DNA of 64,000 bases from Bruticola sp004554425. Lineage in GTDB: Bacteria; Vulcanimicrobiota; Xenobia; Xenobiales; Xenobiaceae. A program made the position numbers and the translations under genes. The DNA is taken from positions 1-64,000 of the forward strand of contig CATXCY010000001.1 of assembly GCA_958366945.1 (NCBI GenBank), read 5' to 3'. Of the stretch, positions 17,589-26,237 are shown in pieces. A model generated the notes under the pieces. The model was not told the DNA's origin. It searched no databases and saw only the letters and a program-made list of their open reading frames with translations. Numbering within the stretch: the first letter of the stretch is position 1; each line of letters starts with the position of its first letter.

Positions 17589-19187
17589 TTGTCCGAAGAA
17601 AAATCAACAAATGCGGCAGCTTCCTCCGCCGACTTGACTAAGCCGTCAGCGGAAATGGAAAGCGCAGCAACAAAAACCGAAGTAAAAAATTCTCAACAGC
17701 CCAAAGGTTTATATTGGCTCTTCGGTGCCGAAGCTTGGGAGCGTTTCAGCTATTATGGCATGCGCGCCATTTTAGTATTGTACTTGGTTAGTCAGTTGCA
17801 ATACGACCGCAAAGACGCCTTAGCCCTCTATGGTATCTATACAGGTTTGGTTTATCTAACTCCCCTTATTGGTGGCTATCTTTCCGATCGCTTCTTGGGA
17901 GCTCGCAAAGCCGTAATTATCGGCGGTTGCACTATGGCTATAGGTGAGTTATTACTCTCTCACCCCACATTTCTTTACCCGGCTCTCACCCTTTTAATTT
18001 TAGGTAACGGCTTCTTCAAACCAAACATTTCCAATATTGTAGGCGGTCTCTACGAAGAGAATGACCCTCGTCGAGATGGCGGTTTTACCATATTCTATAT
18101 GGGCATCAATTTAGGTGCCTTCTTCTCACCGCTCATTTGTGGAAGTTTAGGCCAAACGTTCGGCTGGTCTTGGGGCTTCATAGCCGCTGGTATCGGTATG
18201 ATTATCGGCCAGATTATTTTCAACTTAGGCCAAAGTCGCTTTAACGGCGCTGGCATGCCTCCTGAATTCAAAGGGCCTATCGAAGACGCTCATCTTCATA
18301 CCAAAGACTACTTTGAAGTGGTTTACTGGATTATCGGCATTATCGGTATTACCGCTGCCGCTTGCGCTCTCTGGTCTTTCACCAAGACAGAATCTTTCAG
18401 CCTCACTTCTTCTCCTTTGCCCGTTGCTGTCGGTATTGGCATTTTGGTAACAGCAGGAATCAGTTATCTGTTCACCCATAAGCATACTGACGAATCTAAA
18501 GAGCAAAAAGAAGAGACCGATTCCAAACTTACTATAGAAGAGATACATAGACTGTGCGTAATCGTTATTATCACCATGTTTGTAGCTTTCTTCTGGTTAG
18601 GATTCGAGCAAGCCGGTGGTACACTTACTTTATTTGCTGAAGAGCAAACCCAGCGAGTGGTCAATTGCTTGGGCAAAGTATTTACCATTCCCGCTTCTTG
18701 GTTCCAGTCGATTAACCCCTTCATTATTTGCACTTTTGCTCCACTCTTCTCTATGATGTGGTACAAGTGGGACAACTCTAAGTATGCAATTTCCATACCG
18801 GCTAAAATCGGTCTGGGTATGATCATCTTAGGCTTGGGCTTTATTGTAATGTTTATGGGCAGCAGCTTAGCTGCAGATGGTACTAAGGTAAGTCCTATGT
18901 GGCTGGTCAGCGTTTACTTCTTACATACCATGGGTGAACTCTGCCTCTCTCCCGTAGGCTTGTCTATGGTTTCTAAACTTTCTCCTCATCGTTTAATGTC
19001 CATTATGATGGGCTTCTGGTTCCTCTCTTCGGCTGCAGCTAACTACTTTGCCGGTATTTTGGAAGCTACCTTACACGCCTATCAGATTAACATGTGGTTC
19101 TTCCTGATTTGCTCCTCCATTGGCTCCGGTATCTTGGTGCTGATGTTGACTCCTCTGCTGAAAAAATGGATGCATGGTAAAGTTTAG
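17589..19187 (+). CDS. POT/PTR2 family proton-dependent oligopeptide transporter
   Basis: 532 residues from a TTG start, chosen because the AGAGAGG site ends 8 nt before it; the in-frame GTG at 17580 overlaps that site. The POT signature is clear: EAWERFSYYGMRAILVLYLV (the ExxERFxYYG proton-coupling motif), then GGYLSDRFLGARKAV, then GNGFFKPNISNIVG. About 12-14 hydrophobic segments follow a hydrophilic Ala/Ser/Glu-rich N-terminus of about 40 residues. It imports di- and tripeptides with protons across the inner membrane. It stands alone between a 217-nt intergenic region and a convergent terminator. Confidence 0.92.
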   Translation: MSEEKSTNAAASSADLTKPSAEMESAATKTEVKNSQQPKGLYWLFGAEAWERFSYYGMRAILVLYLVSQLQYDRKDALALYGIYTGLVYLTPLIGGYLSDRFLGARKAVIIGGCTMAIGELLLSHPTFLYPALTLLILGNGFFKPNISNIVGGLYEENDPRRDGGFTIFYMGINLGAFFSPLICGSLGQTFGWSWGFIAAGIGMIIGQIIFNLGQSRFNGAGMPPEFKGPIEDAHLHTKDYFEVVYWIIGIIGITAAACALWSFTKTESFSLTSSPLPVAVGIGILVTAGISYLFTHKHTDESKEQKEETDSKLTIEEIHRLCVIVIITMFVAFFWLGFEQAGGTLTLFAEEQTQRVVNCLGKVFTIPASWFQSINPFIICTFAPLFSMMWYKWDNSKYAISIPAKIGLGMIILGLGFIVMFMGSSLAADGTKVSPMWLVSVYFLHTMGELCLSPVGLSMVSKLSPHRLMSIMMGFWFLSSAAANYFAGILEATLHAYQINMWFFLICSSIGSGILVLMLTPLLKKWMHGKV

Positions 19188-19203
19188 CTAAACTTTACCA
19201 ACG

Positions 19204-19246
19204 AAAAAAGATGGACTTTCAATTTTGAAGGCCCATCTTTTTTTAC
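19204..19246. terminator. Bidirectional terminator between convergent transporter genes
   Basis: AAAAAAGATGG...CCCATCTTTTTTT hairpin with A- and T-runs on either side, serving both strands. Confidence 0.85.
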
Positions 19247-19250
19247 TTAG

Positions 19251-20444
19251 TTAAGTAGCTACATTTATCTTGGCTAAACCAACTTCAACACTGCGATTGG
19301 TAGTCCAAGCACAAATAGTAGAAAGCGTAGCTGCCGCTATAAAGATAATCGATACCGAATGAATTATATTTCCCAAACCAACCAAAGGAGAAACTAAACT
19401 TCCCACAATAAAACCAGACGCTCCAAAAACAGCCGAACCAGCGCCAGCATTGTCACGTACCTCATTCATAGCCAAAGCAGTAGCTGCAGTAAAAGTCATT
19501 CCCATAGCAAAACACAAAGCTGTAACTATAATTTCGTAAACAATTAGAGGAGCACCTAAATTTAAAGCTAGAGCACAGGCCATTGAACCAAGTAACATAC
19601 CGACACAACTATAGGCGACGCACTTTTCTTGTCTTTCAAATTTAGCTGACATAGCAGCGCCCACACCTATAGCTATAGAATTAAGAGCAAAATATAAACT
19701 AAAAACGAAAGCGCTTTTATGGTGCAAACTTTGGATTAAAAATGGCGATGAAGCAATATTGCCAAACAGAATTCCTTTAGCCGTAGCCATTTGCAAAACA
19801 TAACCTATGAAACGTTTTTTCTTAAGAACTTTAGCAAATAATTTCAGAATAGATGACCATTCTTCTTGGGAGCGTTTGCTTTCTTCCAAAGTTTCTTTGT
19901 AATAAAAACACATAACGCCAATAATTATTCCCACTACCAACAAAATGGTAAAAATACCGCGCCATCCGATTAAATCACTACAAATTCCGCCTGTAATAGG
20001 AGCGGCCACCGGGGCGATACCATTAATAGCTCCTACTATAGCTAAAGCTTTAGCTAAGTCGCGGCCGGAAAATTTATCGGCAGCAATAGAGAGGGCAATG
20101 ACGATACCACCGGCTCCGGCTATACCTTGCAAAAAACGCATACCCAAGAAAAATTCAATATTGGGAGCAAAAATACAAGCTAAAGTAGAGACTATAAAAA
20201 CAGTCATGGAAATAAGCAGAGGATGGCGACGACCAATTTTGTCACTCAAAGGGCCAAAACCGAGCTGCCCCAAAGCTAAGCCTAACATGGAAAAGGTCAA
20301 GCCCAACTGAACTTGAGACATGCCAGTCGAAAAGTACTTAGTCATAGAGGGCAGAGTGGGCAAATACATATCATTAATAAAAGGCCCGAATGCAGTTAGC
20401 ACCCCCATAAATAAAAGCAAAAAGGCTCTGGAATTATCTTTCAT
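19251..20444 (-). CDS. Bcr/CflA-type drug resistance MFS transporter
   Basis: 397 residues with about 12 hydrophobic segments. The N-terminal FINDMYLPTLPSM and GLALGQLGFGPLSDKIGRR (MFS motif A) are typical of the Bcr/CflA drug:proton antiporter family (12-TM DHA1). FLQGIAGAGGIVIALSIAAD matches the second conserved stretch. It probably exports a small hydrophobic compound; the substrate cannot be read from sequence. The start has GAGG 9 nt upstream. It is monocistronic, convergent with the peptide transporter and followed by the shared terminator. Confidence 0.9.
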   Translation of the reverse strand: MKDNSRAFLLLFMGVLTAFGPFINDMYLPTLPSMTKYFSTGMSQVQLGLTFSMLGLALGQLGFGPLSDKIGRRHPLLISMTVFIVSTLACIFAPNIEFFLGMRFLQGIAGAGGIVIALSIAADKFSGRDLAKALAIVGAINGIAPVAAPITGGICSDLIGWRGIFTILLVVGIIIGVMCFYYKETLEESKRSQEEWSSILKLFAKVLKKKRFIGYVLQMATAKGILFGNIASSPFLIQSLHHKSAFVFSLYFALNSIAIGVGAAMSAKFERQEKCVAYSCVGMLLGSMACALALNLGAPLIVYEIIVTALCFAMGMTFTAATALAMNEVRDNAGAGSAVFGASGFIVGSLVSPLVGLGNIIHSVSIIFIAAATLSTICAWTTNRSVEVGLAKINVAT

Positions 20445-20631
20445 GAAAAGACCTCAAATGCACAAAAAAAGCAAAATCACAAGGCTAAAACCAGCTTGGT
20501 CTTACGCCTAAATAATTTTGCCGCGCAGCTGAAAAAAATTATATAAAGAACTAAACGGCATCTACTACCCGAATTTAATTTTAATTCCTCCTCTTTTCAA
20601 GTAAAAAAACTTCTAAATAAACGAGTGACGG

Positions 20632-20659
20632 ACAGTTATCAAATAACTGTCCGCCACTT
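20632..20659 (-). terminator. Probable terminator after htpG
   Basis: GGACAGTTAT-CAA-ATAACTGTCC is a perfect stem just downstream of htpG. The U-tract on the minus strand is weak and interrupted. Confidence 0.55.
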
Positions 20660-20699
20660 ATATACTAGATTAAATTATAAGAAAAACAATTTCGAACTT

Positions 20700-22631
20700 T
20701 TAGTGTAAAGCTTTGCTAATCACTTTACTTAAAGCAGCAGAGAAGCCAGCCGGATCGGAAAGTTCGCCACCTTCTGCCAAAACGGCCTGATCATAAATCA
20801 AATCTACGACAGACTTAAGATCTTCGCTATCGCCATCCTGACTATAAAGCTCATGCAAGCGTTTAATAATGGCATGCTCGGGGTTAATTTCCAAAACGCG
20901 TTTCACGGCAGGGAAATTCTGTCCCATAGCTTTCATAATCTTTTCCATAGAAGGCGTAGGATCGTTCTCGTCTGAGACAAGGCAAGCAGGTGAATCGGTG
21001 AGTCGATTCGAGACGCGCACTTCTTTAACTTTACTCTCCAAATCGCTGCCCATCCAAGCGGTCATAGAAGCTAAATCTTTGCGCTGCGTTTCCAATTTTT
21101 CTTCAGCAGCCTTCTTTTCGGCTTCATCGCCCAATTCGAGAGCGCCACGCAATACAGACTTAAACTTCTTGCCTTGGTACTCACTAACCATCTCAACCCA
21201 AACAGAGTCGATAGGATCACTCAAAATGAGTACTTCAATACCCTTAGCTTTGAAAACTTCCATTTGCGGAGCTTTAGCTAAACGCTCACGATTTTCGCCA
21301 GTAATATAATAAATATTCTCCTGGCCCTCTTTCATACGAGAGACATAATCCTTAAGGGTAGTTAACTCAGCCGAATTAGTAGAATCAGCCAACATAATAT
21401 CCAAAATTCTCTCGCGGTTGGAAGAGTCGTTGTACAATCCTTCTTTAAGCACCTTACCAAATTCGTGCCAGAATTTGCGGTACTCTTCAGGCTTTTCTTC
21501 CAACATGTTCTTAAGGACACTTAAAACCTTGCGAACAATGCTCTTATTTATAGCCTTAATCTGACGATCTTTTTGCAAAATTTCTCGAGAGACATTAAGA
21601 GAAAGATCGCTCGAATCGACTACGCCACGCAAGAAGCGAAGGTAAGGAGGCAAAAGTTCTTCGCAATCGTCCATGATAAAGACGCGCTTTACGTAAAGTT
21701 GGATACCTCTCTTGCTCTCTGGCATATACAAATCGAAGGGGGCTTTGGCTGGAATGAAAAGCAAAGCCTGGAACTCAAATGTGCCTTCACCCTTCATAGT
21801 GATAACTTTTAAAGGATCTTGCCAGTCGTGAGCTATACGACGATAGAAGTCATTATATTCCTTAGGCTCGACTTCACTTTCAGGACGAGCCCAAAGAGCC
21901 TTCATGGAGTTGAGAGTTTCTAACTCTTGCTTTTCAACCGTTTTAGGCTCTTCGCCATCTTTTTCGGCAGGAATGGTTTCCCGTTTGGTAACCATCATCT
22001 CAATAGGATACGAGATAAAATCGGAATAGCGCTTTACTAAATCACGTATAACCCATTCTTGAGTATAATCGGCTAACTCGTTTTCTTCGTCGGCATCTTT
22101 CAAATACAAAGTAATGGAAGTGCCCTGAGGAAGCGGACCGGCCTCTTCAATAGTATAAGAGCCATCTCCAGCAGATTCCCAACGATAGCCTTCCTTATCT
22201 CCGAGCTTGCGAGTTTCGATAACGGCTTTCTTGGCAACCATAAACACAGAGTAGAAACCTACACCGAATTGTCCAATCAATTCGGCAGCTTCAGATTTGT
22301 TTTCGGTAGCTTTTTGTAAAAACTCGGCAGTTCCAGAGCGAGCAATGGTGCCGATTAAGCCTTTAAGATCTTCGGCATTCATACCGATACCGTTATCGAT
22401 AACTTTCAAAGTGCGTTTTTCGGTATCACGCTCAATAGTAATGTGTAAATGGGAAAGATCAGCTTCCAAGTCTGAATTTTTTAATGCTTCCAAGCGCAAT
22501 TTATCCAAAGCATCAGAAGCATTGGAAAGCAACTCACGTAAAAAGATTTCCTTATTGGAATAAATTGAATTAATAACTAAATTTAAAAGCTGGCGAGCCT
22601 GAGCTTGAAATTCGTATGTTTGCGCAGCCAT
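20700..22631 (-). CDS. htpG: HtpG, bacterial Hsp90 chaperone
   Basis: 643 residues, full length. The GHKL ATPase domain shows LRELLSNASDALDKLR, DNGIGM, and GQFGVGFYS with the lid. The middle domain has the conserved YVKRVFIMDD and RGVVDSSDLSLNVSRE. The C-terminal dimerisation domain ends in LSKVISKALH. It is an ATP-dependent cytosolic chaperone for protein folding and stress recovery. No CIRCE element or clear heat-shock promoter is seen in the 310-nt upstream region. The start follows GGGG by about 8 nt. Confidence 0.97.
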   Translation of the reverse strand: MAAQTYEFQAQARQLLNLVINSIYSNKEIFLRELLSNASDALDKLRLEALKNSDLEADLSHLHITIERDTEKRTLKVIDNGIGMNAEDLKGLIGTIARSGTAEFLQKATENKSEAAELIGQFGVGFYSVFMVAKKAVIETRKLGDKEGYRWESAGDGSYTIEEAGPLPQGTSITLYLKDADEENELADYTQEWVIRDLVKRYSDFISYPIEMMVTKRETIPAEKDGEEPKTVEKQELETLNSMKALWARPESEVEPKEYNDFYRRIAHDWQDPLKVITMKGEGTFEFQALLFIPAKAPFDLYMPESKRGIQLYVKRVFIMDDCEELLPPYLRFLRGVVDSSDLSLNVSREILQKDRQIKAINKSIVRKVLSVLKNMLEEKPEEYRKFWHEFGKVLKEGLYNDSSNRERILDIMLADSTNSAELTTLKDYVSRMKEGQENIYYITGENRERLAKAPQMEVFKAKGIEVLILSDPIDSVWVEMVSEYQGKKFKSVLRGALELGDEAEKKAAEEKLETQRKDLASMTAWMGSDLESKVKEVRVSNRLTDSPACLVSDENDPTPSMEKIMKAMGQNFPAVKRVLEINPEHAIIKRLHELYSQDGDSEDLKSVVDLIYDQAVLAEGGELSDPAGFSAALSKVISKALH

Positions 22632-22941
22632 AGCTAGAACCCCATCAAATAAAAATTTTCAACAAACGATACTTCAGATAGCAAATCTCACACTATCTAA
22701 AGTACCTCCCCCCTACAACGAGGATAAAACCTACCGCCCTCTATTATAGCCACTCTTCATTTTATTAACGTTAGAATTTATCCAATTGGATCATATTTTT
22801 TATCTCTTAAAAAGCAAAAAAAATAGACGTTCCCGACTATATAGTCGAAAATGTCTACTCTAAACGACCTGTGCGCTCAACTTATATTTTTCTCACTTTG
22901 CGCAAGAAAAAAATACGCGAGCGCACTGCCTCAGTTGAGAA
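22632..22941. other. Intergenic region upstream of htpG
   Basis: It contains the terminator of the exported-protein gene (22808-22860) and, toward htpG, AT-rich sequence that should carry the htpG promoter. No CIRCE-like inverted repeat and no RNA gene were recognised. Confidence 0.4.
22808..22860 (-). terminator. Terminator after the small exported protein gene
   Basis: On the minus strand AGACATT...AACGTCT encloses the palindrome CGACTATATAGTCG, then a run of eight T. Confidence 0.75.
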
Positions 22942-23475
22942 TTACTTCTCTACGATGGGCTTAGCAACCACAGGGTTGACCGGATCCCAAACGATGAACT
23001 TAGCATCTAAGTTCTGTATGCCTCTAGACTCAATGCGGACGCGCACTTTGTCATATTTACGCTCGCGGGGGAAGCTGTAATTGTCGCTCAATCTAGCGTT
23101 CTTGCGGGTAGCTAAAAGAGTACCATCAGGAGCGTAGAAATATACATCTAAATTCTCAATGGAATTGTAGGTGCGACCGGTGCCCAATAAGGTCTCACCG
23201 GGAGCAGCGGGCTCCTTGTGAATCATAGCCTTGGGGGCTTCGATTCTCCAAGAAGTACCGTTTACTACATCAAATTCGACGTAGCTCTTTTCATAAAAGA
23301 AGAAACTGGTATTGTAAGAGGGATACTCATAAACACTATAAGTGTAAGGACCGAACTCAGTTACTAAGTTCACGGTCTTCATGCTCTCATCCGCCATAGC
23401 CGGCGCAGCACCTACCGCTAGGCAGCCCAGCGACAAAGTGGCCAGCAGGAAGAGTGTGGCTGTGAATTTACGCAT
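22942..23475 (-). CDS. Small exported protein of unknown function
   Basis: 177 residues. There is a clear Sec signal peptide: MRKFTATLFLLATLSLGCLAVGA, with likely cleavage after APAMA. The mature part (about 148 residues) is rich in Tyr, Phe and charged residues and looks beta-rich (YFYAPDGTLLATRKNARL). It has no Cys and no family I recognise. A short GGCCCT/AGGGCC hairpin lies in the leader just upstream of the start. It is downstream of and codirectional with the sigma-like/anti-sigma/pseudo-ABC genes but separated by 204 nt, so it probably has its own promoter. The small size suggests a periplasmic or outer-membrane-associated protein. Confidence 0.75.
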   Translation of the reverse strand: MRKFTATLFLLATLSLGCLAVGAAPAMADESMKTVNLVTEFGPYTYSVYEYPSYNTSFFFYEKSYVEFDVVNGTSWRIEAPKAMIHKEPAAPGETLLGTGRTYNSIENLDVYFYAPDGTLLATRKNARLSDNYSFPRERKYDKVRVRIESRGIQNLDAKFIVWDPVNPVVAKPIVEK

Positions 23476-23679
23476 TTAGCCTACTCCACTCGCTTTCTCG
23501 GCCCTCAAGGGCCATCTCAATGTTGACGGGACCATTTTTGACAGCCCCAAAAACGAAACTGCCGAACACAATTCCTTACGTTTCGTGAAGGACAGCCCGC
23601 CATAAGTAGTTCAGCAACGAACTTTCGTGATTGGTTCTACAGCCCCTATTGTTCTCCTTCCGCTCGCTCAAAAAGCCTT

Positions 23680-24594
23680 TCAACGTCCAAAAAAGTTGTC
23701 TACAGCCAGACAGGATATAATAGGAATATTATTGCTTTTTAGAGTGGAAACAAGATTTTGTAACTTTCCACTGTCACCTTTAAAAAAGAAGCGCAATACT
23801 CCAGGATCATCTTCTTTTTGCAACACATCAAATACATCTGGAGATTCATTTAAGCATATAATGGCATCGTCTATTCCGGTATCCCAAATTTGCAATTGTA
23901 CTAAATTATATTGTCCAATTTCTTGCACTATTTGAGGATAAAGACCGTGTACAAAGACTTCATTTTCACCGACAATAAATAATTGGCTATACAGTAAATT
24001 TAAATTAAGCAAATTTTCTGAAGATAAAAGAATAGCTTTACCCGTATTGCGAATTTGATTAAGTATATCGATAATTTTTTGCCAATTGCGGAAATCGCTG
24101 CCTCTAAAAAGATCTTCTATCACAAGTAAACGAGGACTATGTACCAAGGCTCCGGCTATGCTTATACGTTTGCGCAAGCTTGGGTCGCTAATTTTGGCAA
24201 TTTGCTCATCTTTATATTGAGCTATTTGAGCAGTCTCTAAAGCCTCATAAATAGCATAAGGCCGGTAATGCTTATCTACATTGTACAGTTCAGCAATGAT
24301 AGCTAGCTGTTCCCAAACAGTAAGTTCTTCATAAAATTCTGATTTATCGGGAACAACTCCTAACAAATATTTAGCGCCAGAAGAAGTATTTATATGTGCC
24401 CCGATACTAATATTATTGTGGCGTGAAGCTTGTATACCAGCTACAGTTCGTAACAAATTAGCCGAGGATCTTAAATTTTGGCTAATAACTACCCCAATAT
24501 CACCCGCTTCCAAAACAAACGAAATGGGAGCTTTTAAAGCGATATTGTTCCCCCAGCGTACTAAATTGCGAACTTCCAGAATAGGAATACCCAT
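23680..24594 (-). CDS. ABC-ATPase-like protein with all catalytic motifs degenerate (pseudo-ATPase)
   Basis: 304 residues. The fold of an ABC nucleotide-binding domain is recognisable: LEVRNLVRWGNNIALKAPISFVLEAGDIGVV, LLRTVAGI, YEELTVWEQL, ISDPSLRKRISIAGALVHSPRLLVIED. Every nucleotide-handling motif is altered. The Walker A lysine position is S44 (RSSAN instead of GKST), the signature LSGG is ISDP, Walker B reads IEDLF, and the switch His is Glu (LLSSEN). About 90 extra C-terminal residues resemble the accessory domain of some exporter ATPases. It starts 3 nt after the stop of the anti-sigma-like gene, so it is probably translationally coupled. No permease is adjacent. A structural or regulatory role is inferred. 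Confidence 0.75.
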   Translation of the reverse strand: MGIPILEVRNLVRWGNNIALKAPISFVLEAGDIGVVISQNLRSSANLLRTVAGIQASRHNNISIGAHINTSSGAKYLLGVVPDKSEFYEELTVWEQLAIIAELYNVDKHYRPYAIYEALETAQIAQYKDEQIAKISDPSLRKRISIAGALVHSPRLLVIEDLFRGSDFRNWQKIIDILNQIRNTGKAILLSSENLLNLNLLYSQLFIVGENEVFVHGLYPQIVQEIGQYNLVQLQIWDTGIDDAIICLNESPDVFDVLQKEDDPGVLRFFFKGDSGKLQNLVSTLKSNNIPIISCLAVDNFFGR

Positions 24595-24597
24595 ACG

Positions 24598-26160
24598 CTA
24601 TTCAATAGTATCGCGATTAGTCACGTTGTCGGCGTCATCATACGTATTGCCGCCTACTACATTTTCATTTCTGGGGGTTATTTCTTCTGCGGCCACAGCG
24701 TTGTCAGCAGCGTATTCAGTTTTGTGAGCATGGCGACGCATCGAAGAGACTGTTATATCGGAGCCTGGACGAATAATAGCCGGCGAAGGGGCAACCGCTG
24801 CACGAGGTGAAGATTCGGGATGGTTACTGCCTGCAACATAAGAAGCGGACACAGGTGTTGGCCCGGCTCCAGGAGCATTTTTTTTGGGAGCTTTCGATAC
24901 GGGAGAAGGTGCAGGTTGATAAGCAGCTGTGTCATAAGCACGCGTAGGTCGAGAAGCGACTTTAGCTTTTACCTTAGGCTGAGCGCTATAAACAGGACGG
25001 ACGGCGGCACGATGCGCAGGCACAGCTACACGCGGCTGAGAAAAAGTTTTGGAACTATGATGCACAGGAGCAGCTACAGACTGAGGAGCAATAGCTACAG
25101 GAGCAGCAGAAACAGGTTCAGCCGCACTATTGTCTGCTATTGCAGTGTAACTATCAGTAGCTGAATCTCCTTCAGCAACAGTTTCACTGTAATCGTGATG
25201 AGCAGTGGTTTCATCAGAAGCAGAATTATAACTTTCTTCAGAAACAGACGGTTGCTCCTCAGTATAATTGTCTTGAGCGGAACTATCTTCCATAGCTAAG
25301 GTACTCTCAGGTAAGTTGTACCCTTCACGGTATTTATTTACCGCAGCTTGAGCTTTTTCTAAATCGATATTTTTTACTTCCAGCCGCCCTCGACTACTAC
25401 GATAAGCGATATTTTGAGAGCTCAGTACGGTACAAGCCTCTACTGGACTAAAATCGCCCAAGGGTAAGACGACCCACTCCTCTTTCACCGTCGCCTCTGC
25501 AACTGTAGCAGAACTTGAAGGTGAAGGGCTAACTTTAGCTTGTTGTTCGTCATCTCCACTTCCACAAGTAATAAAAGACAAACAAATGAACATCAGCAAG
25601 ATAATAGCCGCCACAACACCGACTAAATGCAAATTAACTTTTTGCATTATAGCTCGCAAACGCTCAATATTGGGGATACGCTCTTCTAAGGCATTTTCTA
25701 CAATAACGGAAGTGCGACTGGGAGAGGCAAAAAGATTGCGCAATATCGGAGGCATAGTCCAACGGCTGCTATCTGCGGCAGATAGTCCCTCAAAATCGTG
25801 TTCAACTTGTTTTATAAGCTGAATCTCTTTGCCACAATCGCTACACATAAATATGTGCAAACGAATATTGCGCTGTTCTTCCTTGCTCTGTCGCCTATCA
25901 TTGACAGAATAAAGAAACAATTGCTCATGAGTAGGATGAGCATCATAAACAGGCTTAAATCCACTCTTAGCCAATTCGCTCAGAGGACGCATCAAATCAT
26001 GCAGGCGTCGAACCTCGTCACGGCAGAATTGACATTCAGTTAAATGGGCCTCTACTTCGGCGCGATTCGCTTTAGCCAAGGAACGCTCCGCATAGGGTAC
26101 CAACATAGCCTTTATATATTCGTTTTGGCAAACTTCTGCGCTATTTTTCTTGGGTCTCAC
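24598..26160 (-). CDS. Membrane anti-sigma-like protein with two zinc-finger motifs and long Pro/Ala-rich exterior
   Basis: 520 residues. Two ZAS-type HxxxCxxC motifs (H39-C43-C46 and H102-C106-C109) mark an anti-sigma-factor-like cytoplasmic part. One hydrophobic segment (about 179-198) follows. After it comes a compact domain (about 228-284; LGDFSPVEACTVLSSQNIAYR) resembling FliF/YscJ ring-building or DUF2007-type modules. The remaining 230 residues are low complexity, rich in Ala, Pro, Ser and Thr. It is likely the inner-membrane sensor/anti-sigma for the sigma-like protein encoded 77 nt upstream, and is coupled to the pseudo-ABC gene downstream. The domain assignment outside the zinc motifs is tentative. 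Confidence 0.7.
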   Translation of the reverse strand: MRPKKNSAEVCQNEYIKAMLVPYAERSLAKANRAEVEAHLTECQFCRDEVRRLHDLMRPLSELAKSGFKPVYDAHPTHEQLFLYSVNDRRQSKEEQRNIRLHIFMCSDCGKEIQLIKQVEHDFEGLSAADSSRWTMPPILRNLFASPSRTSVIVENALEERIPNIERLRAIMQKVNLHLVGVVAAIILLMFICLSFITCGSGDDEQQAKVSPSPSSSATVAEATVKEEWVVLPLGDFSPVEACTVLSSQNIAYRSSRGRLEVKNIDLEKAQAAVNKYREGYNLPESTLAMEDSSAQDNYTEEQPSVSEESYNSASDETTAHHDYSETVAEGDSATDSYTAIADNSAAEPVSAAPVAIAPQSVAAPVHHSSKTFSQPRVAVPAHRAAVRPVYSAQPKVKAKVASRPTRAYDTAAYQPAPSPVSKAPKKNAPGAGPTPVSASYVAGSNHPESSPRAAVAPSPAIIRPGSDITVSSMRRHAHKTEYAADNAVAAEEITPRNENVVGGNTYDDADNVTNRDTIE

Positions 26161-26237
26161 AATATTTCTACCATCCAGCTATAGTCGAATCTGTCTAAAA
26201 AATACATTTTTGCAGTGCATGAAAAAGCAGAAAGCCT

